From Oceanospirillaceae bacterium (GTDB taxonomy: Bacteria > Pseudomonadota > Gammaproteobacteria > Pseudomonadales > Balneatricaceae): DNA of 64,000 nucleotides. The notes below the pieces were generated by a model. The model had not been told where the DNA came from, made no database searches, and saw only the letters and a list, made by a program, of their open reading frames with translations. The DNA is taken from NCBI GenBank assembly GCA_018647765.1, contig JABGSN010000015.1:30130-94129 (forward strand). The letters are read 5' to 3'. A program made the position numbers and the translations under genes. The stretch's first letter is position 1. Each line of letters starts with the position of its first letter. This document shows, in pieces, positions 1 through 10,639 of this stretch.

Positions 1-229
1 CGGCACCCATACCAAGAGCCACTCGTTTAGGAGTACCAAACAAGTTAGCTAATACAGGGGTGTCGTACCCTTTAGGGTTTTCAAATAATAATGCAGGACC
101 TTCTGCGCGCAGGGTGCGGTCACAAATTTCGGTCATTTCGAGGTGGGGGTCCACCTCGGTGGTAATGCGTTTAAGCTCGCCTTGCTGCTCTAAGCTGGCA
201 ATAAAATCGCGTAGGTCTTTATATTTCAT
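1..229 (-). CDS. ubiD: UbiD decarboxylase, N-terminal part (cut by window edge)
   Basis: The minus strand encodes about 76 residues beginning [20 protein letters not shown] and running off the left edge at VALGMGA. This is the N-terminus of the prenylated-FMN-dependent 3-octaprenyl-4-hydroxybenzoate carboxy-lyase, which decarboxylates the ubiquinone precursor. The motif [12 protein letters not shown] is typical of the family. I chose the ATG at 229 because an AGG lies about 8 bases upstream; an in-frame ATG two codons earlier (235) is possible. The gene lies 39 bases downstream of the rho stop and in the same direction. The rest of the protein, including its catalytic residues, is outside the window. 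Confidence 0.9.
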   Translation of the reverse strand, partial: MKYKDLRDFIASLEQQGELKRITTEVDPHLEMTEICDRTLRAEGPALLFENPKGYDTPVLANLFGTPKRVALGMGA

Positions 230-268
230 AGTCATAACCTACGCGGTCTCGCTGCTTGTAAGGGCCGT

Positions 269-1528
269 TTACTTACGCTTCATCGACATGAAGAACTCTT
301 CATTGGTTTTGGAGCCTTTGAGCTTGTCCAATAAGAATTCAGTCGCCTGACCGTCTTCCATAGGATCCAACAATTTGCGTAAAATCCACATACGCTGCAA
401 CTCGTCTTCGCGGGTCAACAACTCTTCACGACGGGTGGATGATTTGCGAATATTAATGGCAGGGAATACACGGCGCTCGGCGATCTTACGATCCAAGTGC
501 ACCTCTGAGTTACCTGTGCCTTTAAATTCTTCAAAGATCACTTCGTCCATCTTTGAACCGGTTTCAGTTAACGCTGTGGCGATAATCGTTAAGCTGCCGC
601 CTTCTTCAATGTTACGCGCGGCGCCAAAGAAACGTTTAGGACGTTCTAAAGCGTGAGCGTCCACGCCACCGGTCAGTACTTTGCCGGAAGACGGCACAAC
701 CGTGTTGTAGGCACGCGCCAGACGCGTGATGGAGTCGAGTAAAATGACCACGTCTTTTTTATGTTCAACTAAGCGCTTGGCTTTTTCTACCACCATTTCT
801 GCCACTTGCACGTGACGCGAAGGGGGTTCATCGAAGGTACTGGCAACCACTTCGCCACGCACCGAACGCTTCATGTCGGTCACTTCTTCTGGACGCTCAT
901 CGATGAGCAATACAATTAAGTGGCAGTCTGGGTTATTACGGGTAATGGAATGCGCAATGTTTTGCAGCATCAAGGTCTTACCAGCTTTTGGCGGCGACAC
1001 AATCAGGGCCCGTTGACCTTTACCCATGGGCGCGGTTAAATCAATAACACGGGCCGTTAAGTCTTCACTAGAGCCGTTACCCAATTCCATGGTCAGACGG
1101 TCTTGGGGAAATAAAGGCGTTAAGTTTTCGAACAATACTTTGTGTTTGGCCTGTTCTGGTGGGCCAAAGTTAATGCTGCTGACCTTAAGTAGAGCGAAAT
1201 AGCGTTCGCCATCTTTAGGTGGGCGAATTTTTCCATCGATGCTGTCGCCCGTACGCAGACTAAAGCGGCGAATTTGACTTGGCGACACGTAAATGTCATC
1301 TGGCCCTGCTAAATAAGACGCATCTGCTGAGCGCAAGAAACCGAAGCCATCTTGCAAGATTTCCAATACACCTTGGCCGAAGATGTCTTCGCCGCTTTTG
1401 GCGTGCCGTTTAAGAATACTAAAAATACATTCTTGTTTACGAGAGCGAGCAACGTTGTCGAGACCCATGCCTTTGGCAATCTCGATAAGTTCGGGCATTG
1501 ATTTTGTTTTTAATTCAGTCAGATTCAT
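269..1528 (-). CDS. rho: Transcription termination factor Rho
   Basis: 419 residues, the normal length for this hexameric RNA-dependent ATPase/helicase that ends Rho-dependent transcripts. Visible parts are the N-terminal Rho-N helix bundle (about 1-45), the cold-shock-like RNA-binding domain with GFGFLRS (about 50-120), Walker [10 protein letters not shown] (about residues 180-190), Walker [17 protein letters not shown], and the C-terminal R-loop region [16 protein letters not shown]. It reads from its own start with about 150 bases between it and the hemY stop, so it probably has its own promoter and leader. trxA, often next to rho, is not here; the upstream neighbour is the heme block. Confidence 0.98.
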   Translation of the reverse strand: MNLTELKTKSMPELIEIAKGMGLDNVARSRKQECIFSILKRHAKSGEDIFGQGVLEILQDGFGFLRSADASYLAGPDDIYVSPSQIRRFSLRTGDSIDGKIRPPKDGERYFALLKVSSINFGPPEQAKHKVLFENLTPLFPQDRLTMELGNGSSEDLTARVIDLTAPMGKGQRALIVSPPKAGKTLMLQNIAHSITRNNPDCHLIVLLIDERPEEVTDMKRSVRGEVVASTFDEPPSRHVQVAEMVVEKAKRLVEHKKDVVILLDSITRLARAYNTVVPSSGKVLTGGVDAHALERPKRFFGAARNIEEGGSLTIIATALTETGSKMDEVIFEEFKGTGNSEVHLDRKIAERRVFPAINIRKSSTRREELLTREDELQRMWILRKLLDPMEDGQATEFLLDKLKGSKTNEEFFMSMKRK

Positions 1529-1678
1529 AATAAGTAGAGGGGCAGCAGTGCGCCATGGGGATAAAAAAGATTATTGGAATAATTGGGGCTATGTAAGCCC
1601 ATTCGCGCCCAGCCGGTGAGACAGAAGGTCTTGCTGGAGTAACCACAGTCTGTATCAACGGGCAGCGAGTGTCAACGT

Positions 1679-2875
1679 TTAAAACACGCTGGCTAGGCGA
1701 TAATGCTCTATTGCGGCGTCAATGTGGCCTAAATCATGCTGTAAGCGGGCCATTTCTGCATGGGCGTGTTTGCTTTGTTGCAGGTTTAAACTGGCCTGCA
1801 AATAATCTTGTGCCTTACCCCACAATTCTAGTCGGCGACACAAGCGGCCTAAGGTCAGCTTTAAGGCTGCACTGTCTTGCACCTGAGTTTGCCAAGCTTC
1901 TGCGGTGCTGAGTCGTTGTTCGATGTCCGACAAGGACAAGTGGGCGTACTCCAATACTAAGTCATCCTGCCATTGTTGCGCTAAATTTTGTTCTATGAAG
2001 GCAGCGGTTTTAACCGCAGGATTGGTTTCTATGCGGCCCATGGCTTGGGCATAAGCCAAAATACTAGCGCCGTGCTGGGTCACAGAGGGTGGCGCTTTAC
2101 GCCACAGCACCTGGAGGTTATCTAAGCCGTTATCGGCTGCATTCGCTGCATTTTTTTGGGTTTCATCAAAGGCTCGACCGTAGGCGAGTTGCTGCTGGCG
2201 ACTCAACTGCTCTGGTGTTAATTGCTTGTACTTGCCCACAGCACTGAGCAACTCAATGAGCTCTGGCCACCGCTGCATACGCTGCAATACATCTAATAAT
2301 AACTGATTGGCTTCGGCATGTTGCGGGTTGAGCTGATGTAGCTTTTGCAAAGCGTCTAATGCGCTTTGATCATCGCCTTTATACAGGCACACTTCAGCCA
2401 ATTTTAAATGTACCAATTGCTGGCTACCGGGAAACTCAGAAACTAATCGCTGCAATACTTGCTTTGCTTCATCCAGCTTACCTTGACGCCCTAGAGCCGT
2501 GGCCAAGGCTGGCAACACCACAATGGGCTGAGTAGTCACTGGAGCAAGCTCAGCGAATTTTTTTTCTGCGCGCAGGTTTTGGCCGTCAGCCAAGGCTAAT
2601 AAGCCGTGTCGGGTTTGCATCTGCATCCGTTTTAGGCGGCTCGACTCCTGCCAACGCCCTAATACTTGAAAGGGTAAATTAAACGCCACCAACAAACGCA
2701 GACTTAACACTGCGACTACAAACAACAGCACCACCGCCGCCAATAGCAACCACAAGCTCATTTCCACACTAGTGTTGCCCCAAGCTAACAGTACATAGCC
2801 GGGGTCAACATGTATCAAAGTGCCCAACCACGCGCCAGCCAACAGAACCAACAACACCATTACCCAAAATCGCAT
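1679..2875 (-). CDS. hemY: HemY-like TPR membrane protein of the heme locus
   Basis: About 398 residues from the chosen ATG at 2875. That start is preceded by AGGAGTAAGGCC, which overlaps the hemX stop, leaving a gap of 4 bases; the longer ORF start at 2902 would overlap hemX. Two N-terminal membrane helices (about 4-24 and 40-65) are followed by tetratricopeptide-type helical repeats (LDEAKQVLQRLVSEFPGSQQ, DDQSALDALQKLHQLNPQHA). This is the gammaproteobacterial 'HemY' of the hemCDXY operon, not the oxygen-dependent protoporphyrinogen oxidase called HemY in Bacillus. Its exact role in heme synthesis is not settled; a scaffold role at the inner membrane is usually proposed. Confidence 0.93.
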   Translation of the reverse strand: MRFWVMVLLVLLAGAWLGTLIHVDPGYVLLAWGNTSVEMSLWLLLAAVVLLFVVAVLSLRLLVAFNLPFQVLGRWQESSRLKRMQMQTRHGLLALADGQNLRAEKKFAELAPVTTQPIVVLPALATALGRQGKLDEAKQVLQRLVSEFPGSQQLVHLKLAEVCLYKGDDQSALDALQKLHQLNPQHAEANQLLLDVLQRMQRWPELIELLSAVGKYKQLTPEQLSRQQQLAYGRAFDETQKNAANAADNGLDNLQVLWRKAPPSVTQHGASILAYAQAMGRIETNPAVKTAAFIEQNLAQQWQDDLVLEYAHLSLSDIEQRLSTAEAWQTQVQDSAALKLTLGRLCRRLELWGKAQDYLQASLNLQQSKHAHAEMARLQHDLGHIDAAIEHYRLASVF

Positions 2876-2879
2876 GGCC

Positions 2880-4106
2880 TTACTCCTGCACTGCCGACAC
2901 ACTAGGAGTGTCGTGTAAGGTCGCTATAAAGCGCTGTAAGGCATTAAGCGAGCCGCTGATATTAGGCATGGTCACGAGCACCTTAACCTTAGCTAAGGTG
3001 ACCACTTGTTTATGCATGGCTTGCGCTACCTTGTCATTGGCCCGATAGTATTGTCGCAACAGTTGCTGCACATGAACTAAAGACTGGTCGTAAATGCCTT
3101 GTTGACGGCGTAGTAACGCCACCTGTGTCTGACTTAAGGCCATTTCGATGCGCATACGCACCAGCAGTTCTGCGGCAGGTGTCAGCAACTGTTGATCGGC
3201 TTGAGTACGAGACTGAACTTTAACCAATTGCTTCAACTCGCCCCAAACACTAGCAGATACGGCTTGGGTAGATTGCCACAAGAGTTGAGCCCAAGAGTTT
3301 GATGGCGTCTCCGATGTCGCTGCAGCAGAGTCTTGCACCTCGGCAACGGCTAACACAGCGGGTAATACATGCGCCCGAGGTGCAATAAAGGTTAACTGGC
3401 TGGCTTGTCCCGTGAGTGCTGCAAGTTGCGCATACACGCCTTCAACGTCGATGCTTGGCACTAACGTTAAGGCTGCCAAGTCTGCAGCAATGGCTCGCCT
3501 CACACCATAGGTGCCCACCTGCTCACTGTCGCGAATGATAATATCGGCGGCCTGCAACAAAGCAATCGCCGAACTGCTGGCTTGCTCCATAGCCAAACGC
3601 TGGTTGGCCAAACGCAATAAGTACTCTGCTTCGGCCAATTGCCACTGGGGTAACACTAAACCCTGATCTAATTGGGTCTTCGCCATGCGTTCCATCGAAT
3701 TGATTAAGGCGCTGTCCATGCGGTTTACTTGGGTACTCAGATCACCTTGTTGCTGGGAAAGCTGGGTTATTGCGCTATGCTGATCTTCTGACAACTGTGC
3801 GATCTTTTGCGTCAGCGTTTGTTGCTCTTGTTGCCATTGTTGTAAGTTGGCCGACTGGCCCGTTTGATCGCTAGCAATACTGTGGTATTGGCTCTGTGTT
3901 TGCCACTGCATGTAACCCAAACCACCAACAGCCACCACCAACAGCCACAAGAGGCCATGTTTAGCATTGGCTGGTTTGGCGGCGGCAGGTTTTGTTTTGG
4001 CTGCGCGATCGGCAGGTTTAGAAACCGGCTTAGATTCTGGCTCGGTTTTGGTTGGTGTTTTACTCTTGTCTTGTGTCACTGTGTTAGCATCCTTATTCAC
4101 GGCCAT
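2880..4106 (-). CDS. hemX: HemX-like inner-membrane protein
   Basis: 408 residues. The N-terminus (1-50) is a charged, Lys/Pro/Ala-rich cytoplasmic tail, then one membrane helix (HGLLWLLVVAVGGLGYMQW, about 50-68), then a coiled coil rich in Gln (QQWQQEQQTLTQKIAQLSED) and a large periplasmic alpha-helical domain containing LRLANQRLAMEQ, typical of HemX. Older annotations call this family uroporphyrinogen-III C-methyltransferase, but it lacks the SAM-dependent methylase motifs of CobA/CysG. It sits between hemD and hemY in one transcription unit (12 bases from hemD, 4 from hemY). Confidence 0.93.
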   Translation of the reverse strand: MAVNKDANTVTQDKSKTPTKTEPESKPVSKPADRAAKTKPAAAKPANAKHGLLWLLVVAVGGLGYMQWQTQSQYHSIASDQTGQSANLQQWQQEQQTLTQKIAQLSEDQHSAITQLSQQQGDLSTQVNRMDSALINSMERMAKTQLDQGLVLPQWQLAEAEYLLRLANQRLAMEQASSSAIALLQAADIIIRDSEQVGTYGVRRAIAADLAALTLVPSIDVEGVYAQLAALTGQASQLTFIAPRAHVLPAVLAVAEVQDSAAATSETPSNSWAQLLWQSTQAVSASVWGELKQLVKVQSRTQADQQLLTPAAELLVRMRIEMALSQTQVALLRRQQGIYDQSLVHVQQLLRQYYRANDKVAQAMHKQVVTLAKVKVLVTMPNISGSLNALQRFIATLHDTPSVSAVQE

Positions 4107-4118
4107 TATGGCCTCACA

Positions 4119-4892
4119 TCACATGGCATTGAGTGCCCTTACCCGCTGTAATAAAGTATCGCACATTGCTTGGTTGCTGGCACCTTCGCTTACCAGCAAC
4201 TGCTGATAGCCTAATTCACGTGCCTGCTGCGCTACCCGTTGGCTAGGCAGCAGCAACAGCGTTTGTTGAGGGTCGCACCAGTGCTCGCCGCCTAACAGGC
4301 GATCAAAGTTGGCTAATGTATCGCCACTTTGCAACACCACAACTTGGGGTGAAAAACGCTCTAATTGTAGCAGAGTCTGGGCATTTATGACCGGTATTTG
4401 ACGACGATAACATTGCGCATACTCAACCGTTACGCCGACGTCACGAAGTGTTTGTGCGAGGGTTTCTCGGCCCCCCACACCCCGCACGATAAGCACCTTG
4501 TGATAGGACTCTACGTGCGGCATTAAATCAATTAACAAATCTTCACTGGTATCGCCCAATTTAGGCCGCTTTGCATCCACACCATAGGCCTGAAGTTGCG
4601 CCTGTGTTGAATGGCCCATAGCCCACCACTGCACACCTACGGGCCACTGCGGCCAGTAGTCTTGAATCAAGTCGAACCAATGATGTGCAGCATTGGTACT
4701 AATCACAATCACATGATCAAAGGTATAAAGATCCATGGCCAAACGTTTGCTTTGTAAGCCATCAGCCGAACTGGCAACCACTGGCGCAATGGCTAAACAG
4801 GGTTGGTGTAATACCTCAAAACCACTGCCGGCCATCAGCTCAATCATGGCCGTTGCTTGGGCTGTGGGTCGTGTCACCAAAACGCGCTTCAT
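4119..4892 (-). CDS. hemD: Uroporphyrinogen-III synthase
   Basis: 257 residues, normal length. It cyclises and inverts ring D of hydroxymethylbilane to give uroporphyrinogen III. The family is weakly conserved, but MKRVLVTRPTAQATAMIE at the N-terminus, VISTNAAHHWF, and VLIVRGVGGRETLAQTL are recognisable HemD signatures. It starts 11 bases after the hemC stop, so it is probably cotranscribed with it, and it receives the unstable HemC product. Confidence 0.95.
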   Translation of the reverse strand: MKRVLVTRPTAQATAMIELMAGSGFEVLHQPCLAIAPVVASSADGLQSKRLAMDLYTFDHVIVISTNAAHHWFDLIQDYWPQWPVGVQWWAMGHSTQAQLQAYGVDAKRPKLGDTSEDLLIDLMPHVESYHKVLIVRGVGGRETLAQTLRDVGVTVEYAQCYRRQIPVINAQTLLQLERFSPQVVVLQSGDTLANFDRLLGGEHWCDPQQTLLLLPSQRVAQQARELGYQQLLVSEGASNQAMCDTLLQRVRALNAM

Positions 4893-4903
4893 GGCTATCG
4901 GGC

Positions 4904-5830
4904 TTACTGCGCGCTATAAATGGCTTGTAATATTTCTCCGGCACCTTGGGCCAGCAAGTCTTCTGCTGCGCTAATGCCCAACGCTTCTGCATCTATGCGG
5001 GGGCCGGTGATTTCGGTCATTAACACTCGACTGCCGTCTACCTCCCCCACTAACCCGCGCAACCACAACTGATCTTGCTGCAGTTCGGCAAAACAGGCGA
5101 TCGGCACCTGACAACCACCGTCTAAACGCCTATTTAATGCACGTTCAGCCGTCACACGATCAGCGGTGTCTTGATGGTGTAAGGGAGCCAATAAGGCCAT
5201 GGTTTTAGCATCGTCCAAACGACACTCCACACCGACAGCACCTTGGCCACCGGCGGGAAGGCACTGGGTGTCGGTTAAGCGTGATTGAATACGGTGATGA
5301 AAATCGAGGCGCATAAGGCCCGCACTAGCTAGAATAATGGCATCATATTGGCCTGCATCTAATTTCGCCAACCTAGTATTTACATTACCCCGTAAATCCA
5401 GCAGTTCAAGGTCCGGGCGCAAGGCCTTCACTTGCAACTGGCGACGTAGGCTCGAGGTCCCCACTTTGGCACCGTGGGGCAAGTCATCCAAGCTATTAAA
5501 GTGATTACTAACAAAGGCATCGCTGGGATCTTCGCGCTCACAGATAATGGCCAACCCCAAACCTTCTGGAAATTCCATCGGCACATCTTTCATCGAGTGT
5601 ACGGCAATGTCGGCCCGGTCTTCCAGCATGGCTTGCTCTAGCTCTTTAACAAACAATCCTTTGCCACCCACCTTGGCTAAGGGCACATCCAAGATTTTGT
5701 CGCCTTTGGTCTTCATACCCAGTAATTCAACCACCAAACCTGGATGGTGGCGCTCGAGCTCGGCTTTTATAAAATAGGCCTGCCAAAGGGCGAGCTGGCT
5801 TTCACGGGTAGCAATTCTTAACTTAGTCAT
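4904..5830 (-). CDS. hemC: Porphobilinogen deaminase (hydroxymethylbilane synthase)
   Basis: 308 residues. It polymerises four porphobilinogen units on a dipyrromethane cofactor. [21 protein letters not shown] is the N-terminal signature; [25 protein letters not shown] and [23 protein letters not shown] follow; [10 protein letters not shown] holds the cofactor-binding Cys. It is the first gene of hemC-hemD-hemX-hemY (minus) and is divergent from trmB, with 144 bases between the two starts. Confidence 0.98.
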   Translation of the reverse strand: MTKLRIATRESQLALWQAYFIKAELERHHPGLVVELLGMKTKGDKILDVPLAKVGGKGLFVKELEQAMLEDRADIAVHSMKDVPMEFPEGLGLAIICEREDPSDAFVSNHFNSLDDLPHGAKVGTSSLRRQLQVKALRPDLELLDLRGNVNTRLAKLDAGQYDAIILASAGLMRLDFHHRIQSRLTDTQCLPAGGQGAVGVECRLDDAKTMALLAPLHHQDTADRVTAERALNRRLDGGCQVPIACFAELQQDQLWLRGLVGEVDGSRVLMTEITGPRIDAEALGISAAEDLLAQGAGEILQAIYSAQ

Positions 5831-5974
5831 AGATCTTCAATGGAGTTGGGACAATATTATGCTGACTAGTGTATCAAATTGCTCACTCATAGACGCCATA
5901 CCGGTGCTGTTTTATTGATCAGTTACAGGTAAAATACGCCCTTAGCTGCCCTTATTCCAACCAAGAGCGATCTT

Positions 5975-6679
5975 ATGCCCTCTGAATCCCCTGCCGATGT
6001 AGAAAACCCGCGTCGTATTCGTAGTTTTGTAAAACGCGCTGGCCGTATGACGCCGTCGCAAGAACACGCGCTGGAGCATTATTGGCCGCGTTATGGTTTG
6101 CAATTAAGTCAGGGGCTACTGGATTTTGAATTACTGTTCGGCAACAACCATCCGGTGATCATGGAAATTGGTTTCGGTATGGGTGACTCACTCTCTACCA
6201 TGGCCGCTACCATGCCACAAAACAACTACATTGGCATTGAAGTTCATCGCCCAGGTGTAGGCCGTTTGCTGAATAACATCGCCACCCAAGAGTTGAGCAA
6301 TGTCAGGGTGTTTTGCGACGACGCCATTGAAGTGATGGCCCAATGTATTGCCGATGGCAGCTTAGGGGCTGTACAACTGTTTTTCCCTGACCCTTGGCAT
6401 AAAAAGAAGCACAACAAGCGCCGTATTGTGCAACCTCAATTTGCTCAAGATATTCGCCAAAAACTATCTGTAGGTGGCGTATTCCACATGGCGACCGATT
6501 GGCAACCCTATGCCGAACACATGATGGAAGTCATGGAGCCGGCCGAAGGTTACAGCAACCAAGCCGGTGCCAGCCAATACTCTGCGCAGCCAGACTACCG
6601 CCCTAGCACCAAATTCCAGCGCCGTGGCGAAGGCAAAGGGCACGGGGTGTGGGATTTGATGTATGGCAAGGAAAGCTAA
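5975..6679 (+). CDS. trmB: tRNA (guanine-N7)-methyltransferase TrmB
   Basis: 234 residues. A Rossmann-type SAM methyltransferase that makes m7G46 in the variable loop of tRNAs. Motifs: [12 protein letters not shown] (SAM loop, about residues 60-71), [12 protein letters not shown], and [18 protein letters not shown], the strongly conserved catalytic/tRNA-binding block of the TrmB family. It ends 15 bases before ybaK, in the same direction. The N-terminal 20 residues ([18 protein letters not shown]) match the usual family leader. Confidence 0.97.
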   Translation: MPSESPADVENPRRIRSFVKRAGRMTPSQEHALEHYWPRYGLQLSQGLLDFELLFGNNHPVIMEIGFGMGDSLSTMAATMPQNNYIGIEVHRPGVGRLLNNIATQELSNVRVFCDDAIEVMAQCIADGSLGAVQLFFPDPWHKKKHNKRRIVQPQFAQDIRQKLSVGGVFHMATDWQPYAEHMMEVMEPAEGYSNQAGASQYSAQPDYRPSTKFQRRGEGKGHGVWDLMYGKES

Positions 6680-6694
6680 CGCGTCTACATACTT

Positions 6695-7159
6695 ATGACT
6701 CCTGCCATCGACCAACTGACCCATTTAGCGATTGCCCACCACATACACGAATACACGCACGACGCGGGTGCGGCGTCTTACGGTATGGAAGCAGCACAAA
6801 AAATCGGCGTGGTGCCACAACAGGTATTTAAAACATTGGTGGTAGATACAGGAAGCAAGCGTTTAGCGGTGGCGGTGCTGCCGGTTGATCAGCAGCTCAA
6901 CTTAAAACTAATGGCCAAAGCCATTGGCGCTAAAAGAGTGGTCATGGCAGACCCAGATGCAGTGAGCCGCAGTAGTGGTTATGTGTTGGGTGGGGTGAGC
7001 CCTATTGGGCAAAAGCGTGCGCTTACTACGGTGATTGATGTGAGTGCTCAAAGGTTTGAACGTATCTATGTGAGCGGAGGGCGCAGAGGTTTGGAGATCG
7101 AGCTTGCAGCCAAAGATTTAGCTTCCGTGACCGAAGGTCAGTTTGCAGCAATTACTTAG
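6695..7159 (+). CDS. ybaK: Cys-tRNA(Pro)/Cys-tRNA(Cys) deacylase YbaK/EbsC
   Basis: 154 residues, the standard length for the YbaK family, a trans-editing domain related to the INS editing domain of ProRS. It hydrolyses cysteine mischarged on tRNA-Pro. Visible motifs: VVPQQVFKTLVVDTG, the conserved Lys of VFKTL, YVLGGVSPIGQKR and FERIYVSGGRRGLEIELA. It follows trmB by 15 bases. Its 3' end overlaps by 8 bases the end of a small convergent ORF on the other strand. Confidence 0.96.
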   Translation: MTPAIDQLTHLAIAHHIHEYTHDAGAASYGMEAAQKIGVVPQQVFKTLVVDTGSKRLAVAVLPVDQQLNLKLMAKAIGAKRVVMADPDAVSRSSGYVLGGVSPIGQKRALTTVIDVSAQRFERIYVSGGRRGLEIELAAKDLASVTEGQFAAIT

Positions 7160-7286
7160 TAGATTCAGATGTTTTCTTGTTTTTTGGATCGTGGGCACGC
7201 ACGTCAAGTACACCCCATACAGCAAGCGATCCGAATACGACCATCGCTATAACAGCCACTACATTTACAAAGATATCACTATGCAT
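7152..7286 (-). CDS. Small single-pass membrane protein, 44 residues (unknown)
   Basis: Too short for the ORF track. ATG at 7286, stop TAA at 7154-7152. The product MHSDIFVNVVAVIAMVVFGS... has one hydrophobic helix (about 5-27) followed by a polar, Lys-rich tail (RAHDPKNKKTSESTK). A good ribosome-binding site, GGGGAG, lies about 7 bases before the ATG. The start overlaps the stop of the upstream reading frame (CATGCATAG), which points to translational coupling. The upstream partner is decayed (see pseudogene), so this may be the surviving half of a two-gene unit. I do not recognise the family. Confidence 0.6.
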   Translation of the reverse strand: MHSDIFVNVVAVIAMVVFGSLAVWGVLDVRAHDPKNKKTSESTK

Positions 7287-7524
7287 GTTTGATCTCCCCG
7301 ATTAACTGATACATACGCTGGAATCGCGTCCATACAAAGACAGCATTAACCAATGTAACAAATATAGCGGCAATCAACAAAAATCCGAGTTAATCTCGAT
7401 GAGTTACCGCCCAACCAATAGTTGCGACTGCCACACCAATAAATACAAAAAACAGCTGTTTTTGAATTGCCAGATCCTAGATTAACCCATCCAATTGCGG
7501 CGTATCTACGCCTCCTTACTTCAT
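7279..7524 (-). pseudogene. Decayed two-helix membrane protein gene
   Basis: One minus-strand frame of 82 codons reads as a protein-like sequence broken by stops: LDGLI*DLAIQKQLFFVFIGVA, then AVTHRD*LGFLLIAAIFVTL, ending RMYQLIGEIKHA before TAG. Two hydrophobic stretches are preserved. A TAG and a TAA sit inside; both could come from Gln codons by single C-to-T changes, and a further TAA follows the ATG at 7524. A strong AAGGAGG lies at about 7517-7511, but no intact ATG follows it at a normal distance (ATACG may be a damaged ATGACG). The 68-residue ORF in the track here is another frame and is not protein-like. Confidence 0.55.
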
Positions 7525-7579
7525 TGGTATGAATAAGTGTAGTCGACAACAAGAAATATGCCCGAATATGAATACAGAA

Positions 7580-7918
7580 CTAATCAGTAAAGGTCACGTA
7601 ACTCGGATCTAAATCAATCACTTGTGCGCTCATGGCGGCCGAGGTGATGCCTATATCAATGAGACTTTGCACAATCATGTTGCTCAAGCCTTGTTTTTGC
7701 TCTGCGGTGCGACCTGCCATGATGTGTGACGTAGCGTGGATAAATCGGTCTGACCCGGTACCCGACACATGGTGATCGTAGCCTGTGCACCGCACTTTAA
7801 TATGATCCGGCTGAAACAATTCTGACTTCACATGGGCGTCAAATACCGCGCGTAGCAACTGATCAGGAGTCACGCTGGAGCTGAGCTGGTTGGAAATTTC
7901 TATAACGCAATGTGGCAT
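7580..7918 (-). CDS. 5-carboxymethyl-2-hydroxymuconate isomerase family protein
   Basis: 112 residues. MPHCVIEISNQL carries the N-terminal proline (Pro2) that is the catalytic base in the tautomerase superfamily, and the length and pattern fit the CHMI branch (HpaF-like, about 115-125 residues) rather than the 60-residue 4-oxalocrotonate tautomerases. It lies 34 bases downstream of hemE in the same direction, with no homoprotocatechuate pathway genes near it, so the real substrate is unknown. Assigning it to homoprotocatechuate breakdown would be unsupported. Confidence 0.85.
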   Translation of the reverse strand: MPHCVIEISNQLSSSVTPDQLLRAVFDAHVKSELFQPDHIKVRCTGYDHHVSGTGSDRFIHATSHIMAGRTAEQKQGLSNMIVQSLIDIGITSAAMSAQVIDLDPSYVTFTD

Positions 7919-7952
7919 GGTGCAATCCTACTGGGTATGTTGGTGTGTGCTA

Positions 7953-9026
7953 CTAGTGATATTGGGCACTTTGATCGTGCACTGCGTCAACAAACACTTT
8001 TGCACTTTCGGGGTCTACAAACTGGTGAATACCGTGACCGAGGTTAAACACATGACCATCGTTTTTGCCAAAGTCTGCCAATATCCGGCCAACTTCAGCC
8101 TCAATAGTGGGCGCGTCTGCATACAATACGCTGGGATCCATGTTGCCTTGCAGCGCCACTTTACCCCCTACACGCTCCCGGGCAACGCCGGCCTCGATAG
8201 TCCAATCTAAACCGAGGGCATCGGCACCAGTAGCAGCCATTTTTTCTAACCACTGCCCGCCGTTTTTGGTGAATAAAATCACTGGCACTGGACGACCTTC
8301 TGACTCGCGAGTAAGGCCATTAACAATACGCTGCATGTAGTCTAAAGAGAAGGCTTGATAACAAGGGCCACTCAATACGCCGCCCCAAGTATCAAAAATC
8401 TGCACCGCTTGGGCGCCGGCCGCAATTTGTGCATTAAGGTAGGCGATCACAGAATCGGCCAATACACTAAGCACTTGGTGCAGCAATTCTGGGCTTGAAT
8501 ACATCATGGCTTTAATATGACGAAAGTCTTTACTGGAACCCCCTTCAATCATGTAGGTGGCCAAGGTCCAAGGACTACCAGAAAAACCGATTAACGGCAC
8601 GTCACCGGACAATGCACTACGGATAGTGCTAACGGCGTTCATCACGTAACCAAGATCGTCGTTCATGTCCGGCACGGTAAGCGCGGCGACATCGGCTTCA
8701 GTACGTACTGGCTTTTCAAACTTCGGGCCTTCACCGGCTTCAAAGTATAAACCTAGCCCCATGGCATCTGGCACGGTAAGAATGTCGGAGAACAAAATGG
8801 CAGCATCTAAGTCGTAGCGACGCAGCGGCTGTAATGTGACTTCACAGGCAAAGTCAGCGTTTTTGCAAAGGCTTAAAAAGTCACCTGCTTCGGCACGAGA
8901 GGCGCGGTATTCTGGCAAATAACGACCGGCTTGGCGCATCATCCATACAGGGGTTACATCCACCGGCTGGCCCATAAGAGCACGCAGAAAACGGTCGTTT
9001 TTTAATTCAGGTTTGGAAGCAGTCAT
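7953..9026 (-). CDS. hemE: Uroporphyrinogen decarboxylase
   Basis: 357 residues, normal length. It removes the four acetate carboxyls of uroporphyrinogen III to give coproporphyrinogen III. Signatures: [16 protein letters not shown] (N-terminal, with the substrate-binding arginines), [17 protein letters not shown] (with the catalytic Asp), [22 protein letters not shown], and [14 protein letters not shown] near the C-terminus. It lies separately from hemCDXY but in the same direction, 113 bases downstream of gltD. Confidence 0.98.
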   Translation of the reverse strand: MTASKPELKNDRFLRALMGQPVDVTPVWMMRQAGRYLPEYRASRAEAGDFLSLCKNADFACEVTLQPLRRYDLDAAILFSDILTVPDAMGLGLYFEAGEGPKFEKPVRTEADVAALTVPDMNDDLGYVMNAVSTIRSALSGDVPLIGFSGSPWTLATYMIEGGSSKDFRHIKAMMYSSPELLHQVLSVLADSVIAYLNAQIAAGAQAVQIFDTWGGVLSGPCYQAFSLDYMQRIVNGLTRESEGRPVPVILFTKNGGQWLEKMAATGADALGLDWTIEAGVARERVGGKVALQGNMDPSVLYADAPTIEAEVGRILADFGKNDGHVFNLGHGIHQFVDPESAKVFVDAVHDQSAQYH

Positions 9027-9138
9027 AACGAGAGGAGAGGCCTTAAGGCGAGCAAATAAAGATAGCCGCTAATGATATAGATCACCTGCTTAATTGTCAC
9101 GGGTTGTGGCAACTAAGCAGGTTTATACTGCGGTGACG

Positions 9139-10626
<1,488 letters not shown>

Positions 10627-10639
10627 CTAAGCCTTGGGA

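Noticed and set aside
7346-7552. 68-residue minus-strand ORF in the track
   Set aside because: Its sequence is not protein-like; the neighbouring frame carries the membrane-protein remnant and ribosome site.
7580-7918. Part of a homoprotocatechuate degradation cluster
   Set aside because: No other hpa genes in the window; only the fold can be supported.
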